From Streptomyces marispadix (lineage in GTDB: Bacteria > Actinomycetota > Actinomycetes > Streptomycetales > Streptomycetaceae): DNA of 64,000 nt. The stretch spans positions 682,001 to 746,000 of the forward strand of contig NZ_JAKWJU010000002.1 of the NCBI RefSeq assembly GCF_022524345.1, written 5' to 3'. Made by a program: the position numbers and the translations under genes. The notes beneath the pieces were generated by a model. It saw nothing but the letters and a program-made list of their open reading frames with translations, was not told where the DNA came from and ran no database searches. Numbering within the stretch: position 1 is the stretch's first letter; every line of letters starts with the position of its first letter. Positions 27,260 through 34,522 of the stretch are shown here, one piece after another.

Positions 27260-28099
27260 ATGACCGACATCGACGACCTCGACACCGAGGCGAACACATC
27301 GGACCCCGTACACAAGATCCTCGGCAAACAGATCAAGCACCTGCGCGAGCAAGCGGGCCTGACCCAGGCGGAGTTCGGCAAAAAGGCGGGCTACGGCACG
27401 GACCAGGTCTCCTCGGTCGAACGCGGACGACGCCCCGCGAAGCCGCAGTTCATCGCGGCAGCGGAACGGCTCCTGGACGCGCGGGGGTTGCTGAAGGCCG
27501 TCGAGGACGAAGTGGACAAGGCCCGCCTTCGATACCCGGCGTTCTTCCGCGAGTTCGCGAGGCTGGAGTCTGAAGCGGTCGAACTCCACGAGTACGAGAC
27601 CATGGTCGTTCCCGGACTTCTCCAGACCGAGGACTATGCGCGGGCGGTGTTCACGCTGCGCCGCCCGCTTCTCGACGAGGAGACAATCGAAGCGCGGGTC
27701 GCAGCCCGTCTCGCCAGGCAGGAGATTTTCAACCGCTGGCCACCGCCGACCCTGAGCTTCGTGCTGGAGGAAGTCATCCTCCACAGGCCGTTCGGCGGTG
27801 CGACGGTCCTCCGAGAGCAACTTCAACAACTGGTGCGGTTGGCAAAATTGCGCCACGTCGAGCTTCAAGTGATGCCGACCCACCGCACCGATCACCCGGG
27901 GCAGGCCGGGCCGCTGATCCTGCTTGAGACCGACGACCAGCCCAAGGTCGCCTACGGTGAAATCCAGGACCGCAATGTCTGGTTCACAAAGAGGGAAGCC
28001 GTGCGCGCTGTCGAGGCCCGTTATGGAATCATCCGGGCGCAGGCGCTCACGCCTGACGAATCCCTGGGTCTCATCGAGAAGTTGCTTGGAGAAGCATGA
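27260..28099 (+). CDS. HTH regulator with DUF5753 (Scr1-like antitoxin-type)
   Basis: 279 aa. N-terminal XRE helix-turn-helix: QIKHLREQAGLTQAEFGKKAGYGTDQVSSVERGRR (residues ~17-55). Then the DUF5753 region with ESEAVELHEYETMVVPGLLQTEDYARAVF and LEVILHRPFGG-like and LRHVELQVMP stretches typical of the family. Its stop overlaps the DUF397 gene by 4 bases. This pair is one of many in Streptomyces; BldB/WhiJ-type loci and the Scr1/Scr2 antitoxin-like systems have the same layout. The base composition is a little lower in GC than the neighbours. Confidence 0.93.
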   Translation: MTDIDDLDTEANTSDPVHKILGKQIKHLREQAGLTQAEFGKKAGYGTDQVSSVERGRRPAKPQFIAAAERLLDARGLLKAVEDEVDKARLRYPAFFREFARLESEAVELHEYETMVVPGLLQTEDYARAVFTLRRPLLDEETIEARVAARLARQEIFNRWPPPTLSFVLEEVILHRPFGGATVLREQLQQLVRLAKLRHVELQVMPTHRTDHPGQAGPLILLETDDQPKVAYGEIQDRNVWFTKREAVRAVEARYGIIRAQALTPDESLGLIEKLLGEA

Positions 28100-28335
28100 A
28101 CACGACGCGGCACTGGTTCAAAAGCAGCTACAGCAGCGGCGAAGGCGGCGCCTGCCTCGAAGTCGCCCTGGACTGGCGCAAGTCCACGTACAGCAGCCCC
28201 GAGGGCGGCAACTGCGTAGAGGTCGCCGACTGCCCGAGCACCGTGCACGTCCGGGACTCCAAGAACATAGCCGGGCCCCAACTCGCCTTCCCCGCAACGC
28301 AATGGGAAGCGTTCATCGCGTACGCAACACGCTGA
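28096..28335 (+). CDS. DUF397 small protein with a duplicated N-terminal motif
   Basis: 79 aa. DUF397 proteins partner the DUF5753 HTH regulators and are small and acidic. The characteristic motif occurs twice: WFKSSYSSGEGGACLEVA (residues 7-24) and WRKSTYSSPEGGNCVEVADC (residues 27-46), then VHVRDSK and a final FPATQWEAFI. The usual protein has one copy, so the first 25 residues look like a partial tandem duplication. It is translationally coupled to the regulator (ATGA). Confidence 0.92.
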   Translation: MNTTRHWFKSSYSSGEGGACLEVALDWRKSTYSSPEGGNCVEVADCPSTVHVRDSKNIAGPQLAFPATQWEAFIAYATR

Positions 28336-28374
28336 CAGGCCGGGCGGCCCAACGAGGAACGAGAAACGCGCAAC

Positions 28375-28405
28375 CGGGGGCGGGACGCCCGAAGTCCCGC
28401 CCCCG
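28375..28405. terminator. Bidirectional hairpin terminator
   Basis: A perfect 12-base stem, CGGGGGCGGGAC (28375-28386) and GTCCCGCCCCCG (28394-28405), with a 7-base loop between the convergent DUF397 and binding-protein genes. Confidence 0.75.
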
Positions 28406-28414
28406 CCGCGCGAC

Positions 28415-29440
28415 TTACGCCTTCATGTCGGCGAACGACGGCGCCTTGTCCACCAGCTTGCTCTCCTGGTGGAACCGCCGCGCCGTCTCGTAAGGCCGCT
28501 TCTCGACCGTGGGCGACTGCGGCATCTCCCTGCGCAGCATCGGCACGAGCGCGTTCAGTGCCTTCGGCGAGGTGTCCTTGAGATACTTCTCCAGCAGCTC
28601 CCGCACCTTGTCCGGGTCGCCCTGCACGTCCTGCTGAGCGCGCTTGATCGCGTTCTGGAACGCGTCGGTCTCCTTCTGCTTCTTCTTCAGCAGCTTCTGC
28701 GTGGAGAAGACGACGCCGTGCAACGCGCCCATCATGTCGGCCACATCGCCACGCGCGGGCGAGATGAGGATGCGCCCCGACCCGTCCGCCTCGGCCTGCT
28801 GGCCGATCGGCTGGAAGAACGAAAGCGCGTCGACCCGGCCGGACTTGAGCGCGCCGATCGCGGACGTCGCGGCGCTGCCCAGGTTGACCAGCGTCGCATC
28901 GGTCTTCGCCTTCTTGCCGATGCGGTCGAAGAGGTAGTTGACGAGGGCTTCGGTGCCGCTGCCCGGCCCGGTGATGCCGATCTTCTTGCCGACCAGCGCC
29001 TTCACACGGGACTCCACGCTGGCCGCCTCGCTGGGCGCCTTGAGCGACTTGCCGACGACTATGTCGACGTAGTACTCGGTGACGAGGCTGGAGAGGACCT
29101 TCGTACCGCCGGGCTCGGAGGACTTCGCGAGGTTGAACGCGTCGGTGAGGACCCCGCCGCCCAGGTCTATGGAGCCGGACTTCAGCGCCGCCGCCACCTT
29201 CGCGCCGGTGCCCAGGCGCGGGCGCTCGCCGAGCTTGAGCCCTTCGTCCTTGAAGTAGCCCTTCTCCTCCGCCACGAAGAGCGGGAAGAACGCCACCGAG
29301 TTGCTGATCTGGCCGACGTTGAGCGTGCCCGCCGACGTCGAGGACCCGTGCTGGGCGCATCCGGCAGCGAGGGGAGAGAGGAGGACGGGGGTCGCGGCGA
29401 GGGACTTCAGAAGGGTTCTGCGCTCGATGTGCTTGCCCAT
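28415..29440 (-). CDS. ABC transporter substrate-binding lipoprotein, NMT1/SsuA type
   Basis: 341 aa. The start MGKHIERRTLLKSLAATPVLLSPLAAGC carries a twin-arginine-like RRTLLK and a lipobox ending at Cys28, so probably a Tat-exported lipoprotein. The mature part fits the NMT1/THI5-like binding fold used for sulfonates, nitrate, pyrimidines and aromatic acids: FFPLFVAEEKGYFKDEGLKLGE, and GKKIGITGPGSGTEALVNYLF. Last gene of the operon, 125 bases after the permease. It would deliver the operon's substrate, unlike the sugar-type binding protein at 7220. Confidence 0.9.
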   Translation of the reverse strand: MGKHIERRTLLKSLAATPVLLSPLAAGCAQHGSSTSAGTLNVGQISNSVAFFPLFVAEEKGYFKDEGLKLGERPRLGTGAKVAAALKSGSIDLGGGVLTDAFNLAKSSEPGGTKVLSSLVTEYYVDIVVGKSLKAPSEAASVESRVKALVGKKIGITGPGSGTEALVNYLFDRIGKKAKTDATLVNLGSAATSAIGALKSGRVDALSFFQPIGQQAEADGSGRILISPARGDVADMMGALHGVVFSTQKLLKKKQKETDAFQNAIKRAQQDVQGDPDKVRELLEKYLKDTSPKALNALVPMLRREMPQSPTVEKRPYETARRFHQESKLVDKAPSFADMKA

Positions 29441-29565
29441 GGTTCAAGCTCCAGTTGCAGTTTTCCGCTTCGTCCGGGGCGGACGGGTGGAGGGTGAGCG
29501 GTGGGACGTGAAAGGGACTCAGATCGGGGACTCGAAGATCGGCGACGCGGAGGCTATCAACCCGC

Positions 29566-30468
29566 TCACCCCTGCGACTCCACGGGTTTCCACCGGTTGA
29601 CCCGGCGCCCGATGAGGCCGACGAATACGTTCAGCAGGCCCGCGATGACGCTCAGCACGACGAGCGTCGCGAAGACCCCGGCGGTGTCGAACTGCGCCGC
29701 GGCGTCGTTGATCAGATAGCCGAGGCCCTGGTTGGAGGCGACCAGCTCGCCGATGACGGCACCGATCAGCGCGTAGGGAACGGCGACCTTCAACCCGGTG
29801 AGCACCCCCGTCATCGACGCGGGAAGCACGACCTTGCGGGCGATCTCCCTGCGGGAGCCGCCCATGAGCCGTACGGCGTCGATGAGTCCGCGGTCGACTT
29901 CCCGTACACCGGCGGCGGTGTTGAGGAAGACGAGGAAGAAGACGGTGGCGGCGGCGAGCAGCACCTTCATGTGCATCCCGATGCCGAACCAGACGATGAA
30001 CAGCGGCGCCAGCGCCACCTTGGGGATCGAGTACAGCGCCATCACGAACGGGTCCAGCACCCGGTAGGCGAGCTGGGCCGACGCGAGTGCGAACCCGGCA
30101 AGCGCCCCGGCGACCGCTCCGAGCAGGAAGCCGTAGACGATCTCCTGGATGGTCACCCAGCTATGGGTCCAGAGGGTGCCGTCGGCCCACCACTCCCCGA
30201 GCCGTTCGAAGATGGCGCTGGGCTTGCTGGTGAAGGTGATGTCGAAGAGGGAGCCGCCTGTCAGCTCCCAGGTCGCGAGCAGCACGATCACGAGGAGCGC
30301 CCGCAGGCCCCAAACAGTCATCGTGGTGCCGTGCCGCTCCCGCCAGGTGCGGTTCAGCGGTATCCGTACGGGTCCGGAGGCCGGCGCGCCGCCCTCCCCC
30401 GGGGCGCCGCTGCCGTCGGACGCCTTGCGCCTGCGGCCGGACGACGGCGTCACGGTCTGCTCGGTCAT
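29566..30468 (-). CDS. ABC transporter permease, SsuC/TauC type
   Basis: 300 aa from ATG 30468, whose ATG overlaps the ATPase stop (ATGA). Six membrane segments after a ~45-residue polar lead; the EAA loop is around AVRLMGGSRREIARKVVLPASMTGVLTGLKVAVPYALIGAVIGEL, typical of the sulfonate/nitrate/aromatic-acid permeases. It pairs with the ATPase and the NMT1-type binding protein. Confidence 0.92.
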   Translation of the reverse strand: MTEQTVTPSSGRRRKASDGSGAPGEGGAPASGPVRIPLNRTWRERHGTTMTVWGLRALLVIVLLATWELTGGSLFDITFTSKPSAIFERLGEWWADGTLWTHSWVTIQEIVYGFLLGAVAGALAGFALASAQLAYRVLDPFVMALYSIPKVALAPLFIVWFGIGMHMKVLLAAATVFFLVFLNTAAGVREVDRGLIDAVRLMGGSRREIARKVVLPASMTGVLTGLKVAVPYALIGAVIGELVASNQGLGYLINDAAAQFDTAGVFATLVVLSVIAGLLNVFVGLIGRRVNRWKPVESQG

Positions 30469-31229
30469 GACGAGCCCTCCTTCAGCGCGGCGGCCATCGC
30501 GGTGTGCAGGCGCACGAACTCCGGGTCCACGCGCAGGGCGTCCACGTGCCGCGGGCGTGGCAGGTCGATCCTCTCGTCGGCGACGATGCGCCCGAGTCCG
30601 CCGAGCACGACGATCCGGTCGCCGAGCAGCAGCGCCTCTTCGATGTCGTGGGTGACGAACACGACGGTCTGCCCGCTGCCCTGCCACAACCGCAGCAGCT
30701 CCTCCTGGAGTTCGGTGCGTAGCTGGGCGTCGAGGGCGCCGAACGGTTCGTCCATCAGCAGCGTGCGGGGGGTGCCCGCGAGCATGCGCGCGAGGGACGC
30801 GCGCCTGCGCATGCCGCCGGAGAGTTCGCGCGGGTAGTGCTTCTCGAAGCCTTCGAGCCCGACGCGGCGCAGCAGCCCGGCGGCGGTCTTGCGGCGCTCG
30901 CGGGCCTTCACTCCGCGGATCTCCAGAGGCATCTCGACGTTGCGCCGTACGTCGCGCCACGGCATGAGCGTGTCGGACTGGGTGAGGTAGCCGATGTCGA
31001 TGTCCGGCCCCTCCAGCTTCCTGCCGCGGTGGGAGACGGTCCCCTCGGTGGGTTCGGTGAGCCCGGCGAGGAGGTTGAGCATCGTGGACTTGCCGCATCC
31101 GCTGCGTCCGAGGACGGTGAGGAAGCTGCCCTCCTCGACGCTGAGGGCGAAGTCGCGCAGGGCGACGATGGCGCTGTCGTCCTTGGTGAACTGCTTGGTC
31201 AGCCGCTCTGCGCTCAGCACGGCGGTCAT
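30465..31229 (-). CDS. ABC transporter ATP-binding protein, SsuB/TauB type
   Basis: 254 aa from ATG 31229. Walker A GRSGCGKSTMLNLLAG, Q-loop YLTQSDTLMPWRDV, signature LSGGMRRRASLARML, Walker B TLLMDEPFGALD and H-loop FVTHDIEEALLLGD are all intact. It powers the permease at 29566. It overlaps both neighbours by 4 bases, so it is made in step with the RraA-like enzyme and the permease. Confidence 0.95.
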   Translation of the reverse strand: MTAVLSAERLTKQFTKDDSAIVALRDFALSVEEGSFLTVLGRSGCGKSTMLNLLAGLTEPTEGTVSHRGRKLEGPDIDIGYLTQSDTLMPWRDVRRNVEMPLEIRGVKARERRKTAAGLLRRVGLEGFEKHYPRELSGGMRRRASLARMLAGTPRTLLMDEPFGALDAQLRTELQEELLRLWQGSGQTVVFVTHDIEEALLLGDRIVVLGGLGRIVADERIDLPRPRHVDALRVDPEFVRLHTAMAAALKEGSS

Positions 31230-31894
31230 GTCCCCACCCCCGGTCGCGGGTTCTCGTCGGCCTCGCGCAGGCCGTAGGCGTCGTAGCTGAATTCGCCGGC
31301 GGCCCAGCGTGCGCGCAGGCCGTTCTCGTTGGCGATGCGGCGGCGCACGGCCTCGACGGTGGCGGTGACGTCGGCCGCGGCGACGGCGGTGGCCCCGTCG
31401 TCGTCGAGGACGACCACGTCGCCGGGTGCGACGGTCGTGCCGCCGACCTCGACGCGGACGTTCACGCTTCCGCGCTCGTCCTTGGTGGCTCCGCGGGCGC
31501 GGCGCCAGCGCGTCCACACCCCGTAGTCGAGGCGTGCCAGGTCGGCGCTGTCTCGTACCGCGGCGTCGACGAGGACCGCCGCGGCGCCGCAGGCCGCGGC
31601 CTGGGTGGCGAGGAGGTCCCCGAAGAGGGCCACTGGTTCCGGTTCGGGCATGGTCAGCACGAGGACCTCGCCGGGCAGCAGATGCGTCATCACCTCGTGC
31701 ACCGCCCGGTTGTCGCCCTGTCCGCAGCGGGCGATACGGGCCGGTCCGGCGGCACGGCGGCCCGGCTGGAGCGGTATCCACTCCGCGTCGAGCAGGCCGC
31801 GGCGTCCGTACGCCTCGTAGACGGTGGCCACGCCCGCGGTGGCCAGCTCCTCCAGTGCCGACGCGGCCGGTGCCGGGGGCTTCGCCGCGCTCAC
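31226..31894 (-). CDS. RraA-like protein, candidate CHA/HMG-type aldolase
   Basis: 222 aa from GTG 31894, which overlaps the PIG-L stop (GTGA). The RraA fold hallmark is present: LFGDLLATQAAACGAAAVLVDAAVRDSADL, where the Gly-Asp and Arg-Asp pairs bind the Mg-pyruvate enolate in the class II aldolases. Family members include RraA and the 4-carboxy-4-hydroxy-2-oxoadipate (CHA) aldolase of gallate and protocatechuate degradation. Because it sits beside a GalB-like hydratase and an importer, an aldolase role (pyruvate release) is more likely than RNase regulation. The exact substrate is inferred, not shown. Confidence 0.8.
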   Translation of the reverse strand: MSAAKPPAPAASALEELATAGVATVYEAYGRRGLLDAEWIPLQPGRRAAGPARIARCGQGDNRAVHEVMTHLLPGEVLVLTMPEPEPVALFGDLLATQAAACGAAAVLVDAAVRDSADLARLDYGVWTRWRRARGATKDERGSVNVRVEVGGTTVAPGDVVVLDDDGATAVAAADVTATVEAVRRRIANENGLRARWAAGEFSYDAYGLREADENPRPGVGT

Positions 31895-32622
31895 AGCGCG
31901 TCCACGACGTTGGGCAGCAGCCGCTGGAAGGCCTCCGCCTGACGGATGCCGTCGTCGCCGGTGACCTTGCGGGCGTGGTTGCCGCGCTGGTCGGCGCGCT
32001 GTGCGTAGTACTCCTGGAGATACTGCTGAGCAGCCATGCAGCTCATGGCCTCGACCTTACGAGCGAATACGGGCGTGATGTCCACGTAGACGGTCGGTGT
32101 GAAACCGCACAGTTCCGGCTGGTGCGGCTCGAAGGCCAGGAACTGCGAGGGGGGCGCGGTGCGGAAGCCGCTGGCGACTCCGGCGCCCGAGGTCAGCAGC
32201 CGCGCCTTGGCGACCGCCTCGTGTGCGACGGGGTGGTCGGGGTTGAACGGGTCCTTCTCGGGGTGGGTGAGGACCACGTGGGGCGCGAAGTCGCGCATCA
32301 GCTCCGCGAGCCTGCCGACGGACTCCGCGGAGACGTGCAGCGGGTAGTCGCCGAGGTCGAAGGCGCGGAAGTCGGCGCCCACTGCGGCGGCGGCCTTGCT
32401 CGCCTCCTCGTGGCGTATTCGCTTCACGTTCTCCTCGGTCTGGCCCTCCTGCTTCCACAGCACCCCGGACTCGCCTCGCTCGCCGTAGGAGAGGGCCACC
32501 ACGAGGGCTTCGCCGCCCGCTGCCGTGTGGGCGGCGACCGTGCCGGCGGAGCGCCAGACGAAGTCGGCGCTGTGCGCGCCGACGACCAGCAGGCGCCTGT
32601 CGTCCTTGCCGTCGGCGCTCAT
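31891..32622 (-). CDS. GalB-like PIG-L family hydratase
   Basis: 243 aa from ATG 32622. LLVVGAHSADFVWRSAGT replaces the HPDD metal motif of ordinary PIG-L deacetylases; to my knowledge this HSAD form is what 4-oxalomesaconate hydratase GalB has. Further matches are ALSYGERGESGVLWK, LTHPEKDPFNPDHPVAHE and FEPHQPELCGFTPTVYVDITPVF. GalB hydrates 4-oxalomesaconate to 4-carboxy-4-hydroxy-2-oxoadipate in gallate catabolism. It overlaps the amidohydrolase-like gene before it and the RraA-like gene after it by 4 bases each. A hydratase followed by an aldolase is the expected order. A deacetylase role cannot be excluded. Confidence 0.75.
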   Translation of the reverse strand: MSADGKDDRRLLVVGAHSADFVWRSAGTVAAHTAAGGEALVVALSYGERGESGVLWKQEGQTEENVKRIRHEEASKAAAAVGADFRAFDLGDYPLHVSAESVGRLAELMRDFAPHVVLTHPEKDPFNPDHPVAHEAVAKARLLTSGAGVASGFRTAPPSQFLAFEPHQPELCGFTPTVYVDITPVFARKVEAMSCMAAQQYLQEYYAQRADQRGNHARKVTGDDGIRQAEAFQRLLPNVVDAL

Positions 32623-33584
32623 GCCGTGCCCTCCTTCCGGTGCCGGGCGGGGGCGTCGGCGAGGGGTTCGGCGCCGACGAGCCACCGGCTGTTGTGGACC
32701 GTCATGGTGCGTACGTCCTCCTCGGTGAAGCCCTCGGCGAGGAGCCGGTCGGCGCAGATCGCCAGGCCGTCCTCGACGGGCGGGTTGAAGGGCTGGCCGA
32801 GGTCGCTGGAGATCACGGAGTTCTCCGGTCCTGCCTCGCGGATGGCGCGGTACCAGGTCTCCCACTCGACCTTGCCGGTGTAGGGCGTGGTGAAGCAGCG
32901 CTCCAACAGGGCGCCGTGTGCGGCCAGTTCGCGCTGGCGCTCGACGGCGACGCGCTGCGAGGTGAACTCCGGGTGCGTGACGACCATGCGCTCGACGCCC
33001 TCCTGGGCGGCGGCCTCGACGACGACGGCGATCTCGTCGGCGTGCAGATGGCCCGTGGCGAGGACCATGCCGTGCCGGGCGATCAGCCGGAAGACCTGGC
33101 GGGCGGCGGGCACGACGTCGCCGTCGGGCGTGAGGACGTCGACGGGGTCGGCGGCCATGCCGTCCGCACGCAGATCGTCCTGGAGCCTGGCCCACATCGG
33201 CGGGGTGGCGCCCTCGGGCTCCCGGGCCTGGCACTGGCGCTGGTTGGCGCTGTCGACGGTGGGCAGCCAGACGAACTTGGCGCCGCCGCGGCCCGCGATC
33301 TCGACGGCGATGGGGTTGAGGCCGCCGACGGAGGCGTTGAGGGTGACGGCGCCCAGGGCCTCCGCGCCGGGGGCGGCGCGGCGGACGACCGCGGCACGTT
33401 CGGCGGTGGGCGTGTAGTGCGACTTGAGCACGAAGCCCGCCATGCCGACGTCCGCGAAGCGCTCGGCGAGCGCCACGTCGTCGATGCGGCGGCGCATCAC
33501 GTCGGGCGCCACGTGGATGTGTACGTCGTACGCGCCGCGCACCAGCTCTCTCGCCCGGCCGGACGGCTGGGGGTGCTCCGTCAT
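32619..33584 (-). CDS. DUF6282 amidohydrolase-like metal-dependent enzyme
   Basis: 321 aa. Metal-ligand patterns of the amidohydrolase/TIM-barrel superfamily are in order: DVHIHVAPD (residues ~20-28), a Lys in VLKSHYTP, ATGHLHADE, VVTHPEF and ISSDLG. No signal peptide. It is first in an operon followed by GalB-like and RraA-like enzymes with 4-base overlaps. In the protocatechuate 4,5-cleavage route an amidohydrolase-superfamily lactonase (LigI) acts just before the hydratase and aldolase; this gene is in the corresponding place, so a lactone or cyclic-ester hydrolase is a fair guess. The family itself has no assigned function that I know of. Confidence 0.75.
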   Translation of the reverse strand: MTEHPQPSGRARELVRGAYDVHIHVAPDVMRRRIDDVALAERFADVGMAGFVLKSHYTPTAERAAVVRRAAPGAEALGAVTLNASVGGLNPIAVEIAGRGGAKFVWLPTVDSANQRQCQAREPEGATPPMWARLQDDLRADGMAADPVDVLTPDGDVVPAARQVFRLIARHGMVLATGHLHADEIAVVVEAAAQEGVERMVVTHPEFTSQRVAVERQRELAAHGALLERCFTTPYTGKVEWETWYRAIREAGPENSVISSDLGQPFNPPVEDGLAICADRLLAEGFTEEDVRTMTVHNSRWLVGAEPLADAPARHRKEGTA

Positions 33585-33624
33585 GTCTCTCCTTCGCGAC
33601 CCTTTGCAGCCATAATCTCAGCTC

Positions 33625-33640
33625 AGATTGTTAACAATCT
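33625..33640. promoter_or_regulatory. GntR/FCD operator, perfect 16-base palindrome
   Basis: AGATTGTTAACAATCT is a perfect palindrome just upstream of the DUF6282 start (33584). Its core ATTGTTAACAAT matches, with one change, ATTGTCAACAAT at 34487-34498. On the minus strand TTGTTA could serve as the -35 of the catabolic operon, so the site would block the promoter. Confidence 0.7.
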
Positions 33641-33773
33641 TGGCTACAGAGGTCAAGAGGTGAGGTCGGACGGAAAGTGCGGAGAGGCCTGGGACCTGGA
33701 GTGCGGGGCGGCTGCGGGAGCCGCCGGAGCGCGGTTCCCGGCGGCGCAACGCACGGGGGCGCGAGCCGGGCGC

Positions 33774-34472
33774 TCAGCGACGCGGCCGGCCTGCCGCCTT
33801 GTCGACCTGCTTCAACGCCTCGATGACGCTGAGGAGATGGGCACGCGCGGCCTCCTCCGCCGCGTCCGCGTCGTGCGTGCAGATGGCCTCGATGATCGCG
33901 AGATGCTCCGGCAGCGACACCGAGGGCCGCCCCGGGTGCATCGCCAGCCGGAACTGGTGGCGTACGTTCTGGCCGCGCAGCCGCTCCAGCAGCCGCGACG
34001 CGGTCCCCTGGCCGCCGATCTCCCGTACGCGTCTGTGCAGCCGCTGGTTGAGCGAGGAGTAGCCCAGCAGATCGCCGTCGGCGACCGCCTCCCTCATCTC
34101 CGCCCCGATCGACTCCAGTTCGCGGATCTCCTCACCGGTGACGGACTGCGCCGCCTTCGCCGCGCAGAGCCCCTCCAGCACCATGCGGACCTCGGAGATC
34201 TCGACCGCCTCGTCGAGGGAGACGGCACGCACCCGGGCACCGCGATTCTGTATGCGCTCGACGAGTCCCTCGTTGGTCAGCTCCAGCAGCGCCGCCCGCA
34301 CGCTCGCGCGGCTGGCCTCGAACTGCGTGGACAGATCGGCCTCGACGAGCCGCTGGTTGGGTACGAACTCGCCGCGGATGATCGCCTCGCGAATGGCTTC
34401 CACCAGGGGGACTCCTGTCCCGTTTCGCGTGCCGTCCTCTGCCACGTCCGCTCCGGTTCCTCTTCGCTCCAC
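33774..34472 (-). CDS. GntR-family regulator with FCD domain
   Basis: 232 aa from GTG 34472. Winged helix: LVEAIREAIIRGEFVPNQRLVEADLSTQFEASRASVRAALLELTNEGLVERIQNRGARV. FCD domain follows: VSLDEAVEISEVRMVLEGLCAAKAA and LNQRLHRRVREI, with the conserved His/Asp ligand layout seen in FadR-type proteins. It lies between the catabolic operon and a divergent dehydrogenase, and near-identical operator-like palindromes sit upstream of both. The start is uncertain: the first ~22 residues are polar, and a GTG with AGGAG at about 34403 would give a protein beginning at the winged helix. Confidence 0.92.
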   Translation of the reverse strand: MERRGTGADVAEDGTRNGTGVPLVEAIREAIIRGEFVPNQRLVEADLSTQFEASRASVRAALLELTNEGLVERIQNRGARVRAVSLDEAVEISEVRMVLEGLCAAKAAQSVTGEEIRELESIGAEMREAVADGDLLGYSSLNQRLHRRVREIGGQGTASRLLERLRGQNVRHQFRLAMHPGRPSVSLPEHLAIIEAICTHDADAAEEAARAHLLSVIEALKQVDKAAGRPRR

Positions 34473-34486
34473 AGATGCACACCGAT

Positions 34487-34516
34487 ATTGTCAACAATTT
34501 TGTGCGAGCTTAGTGT
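34487..34516 (+). promoter_or_regulatory. GntR operator overlapping a leaderless promoter
   Basis: The palindrome ATTGTCAACAAT occupies 34487-34498. On the plus strand TTGTCA (34488-34493), a 17-base spacer and TAGTGT (34511-34516) make a good promoter; the ATG at 34523 is 7 bases after the -10, so it is probably the first base of the mRNA. On the minus strand the same palindrome contains a perfect TTGACA -35 facing the GntR gene. Confidence 0.7.
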
Positions 34517-34522
34517 AGCGGC

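Noticed and set aside
31226..31894. RraA-like protein considered as an RNase E inhibitor.
   Set aside because: Its operon partners are a GalB-like hydratase and an importer; a metabolic aldolase role fits better.
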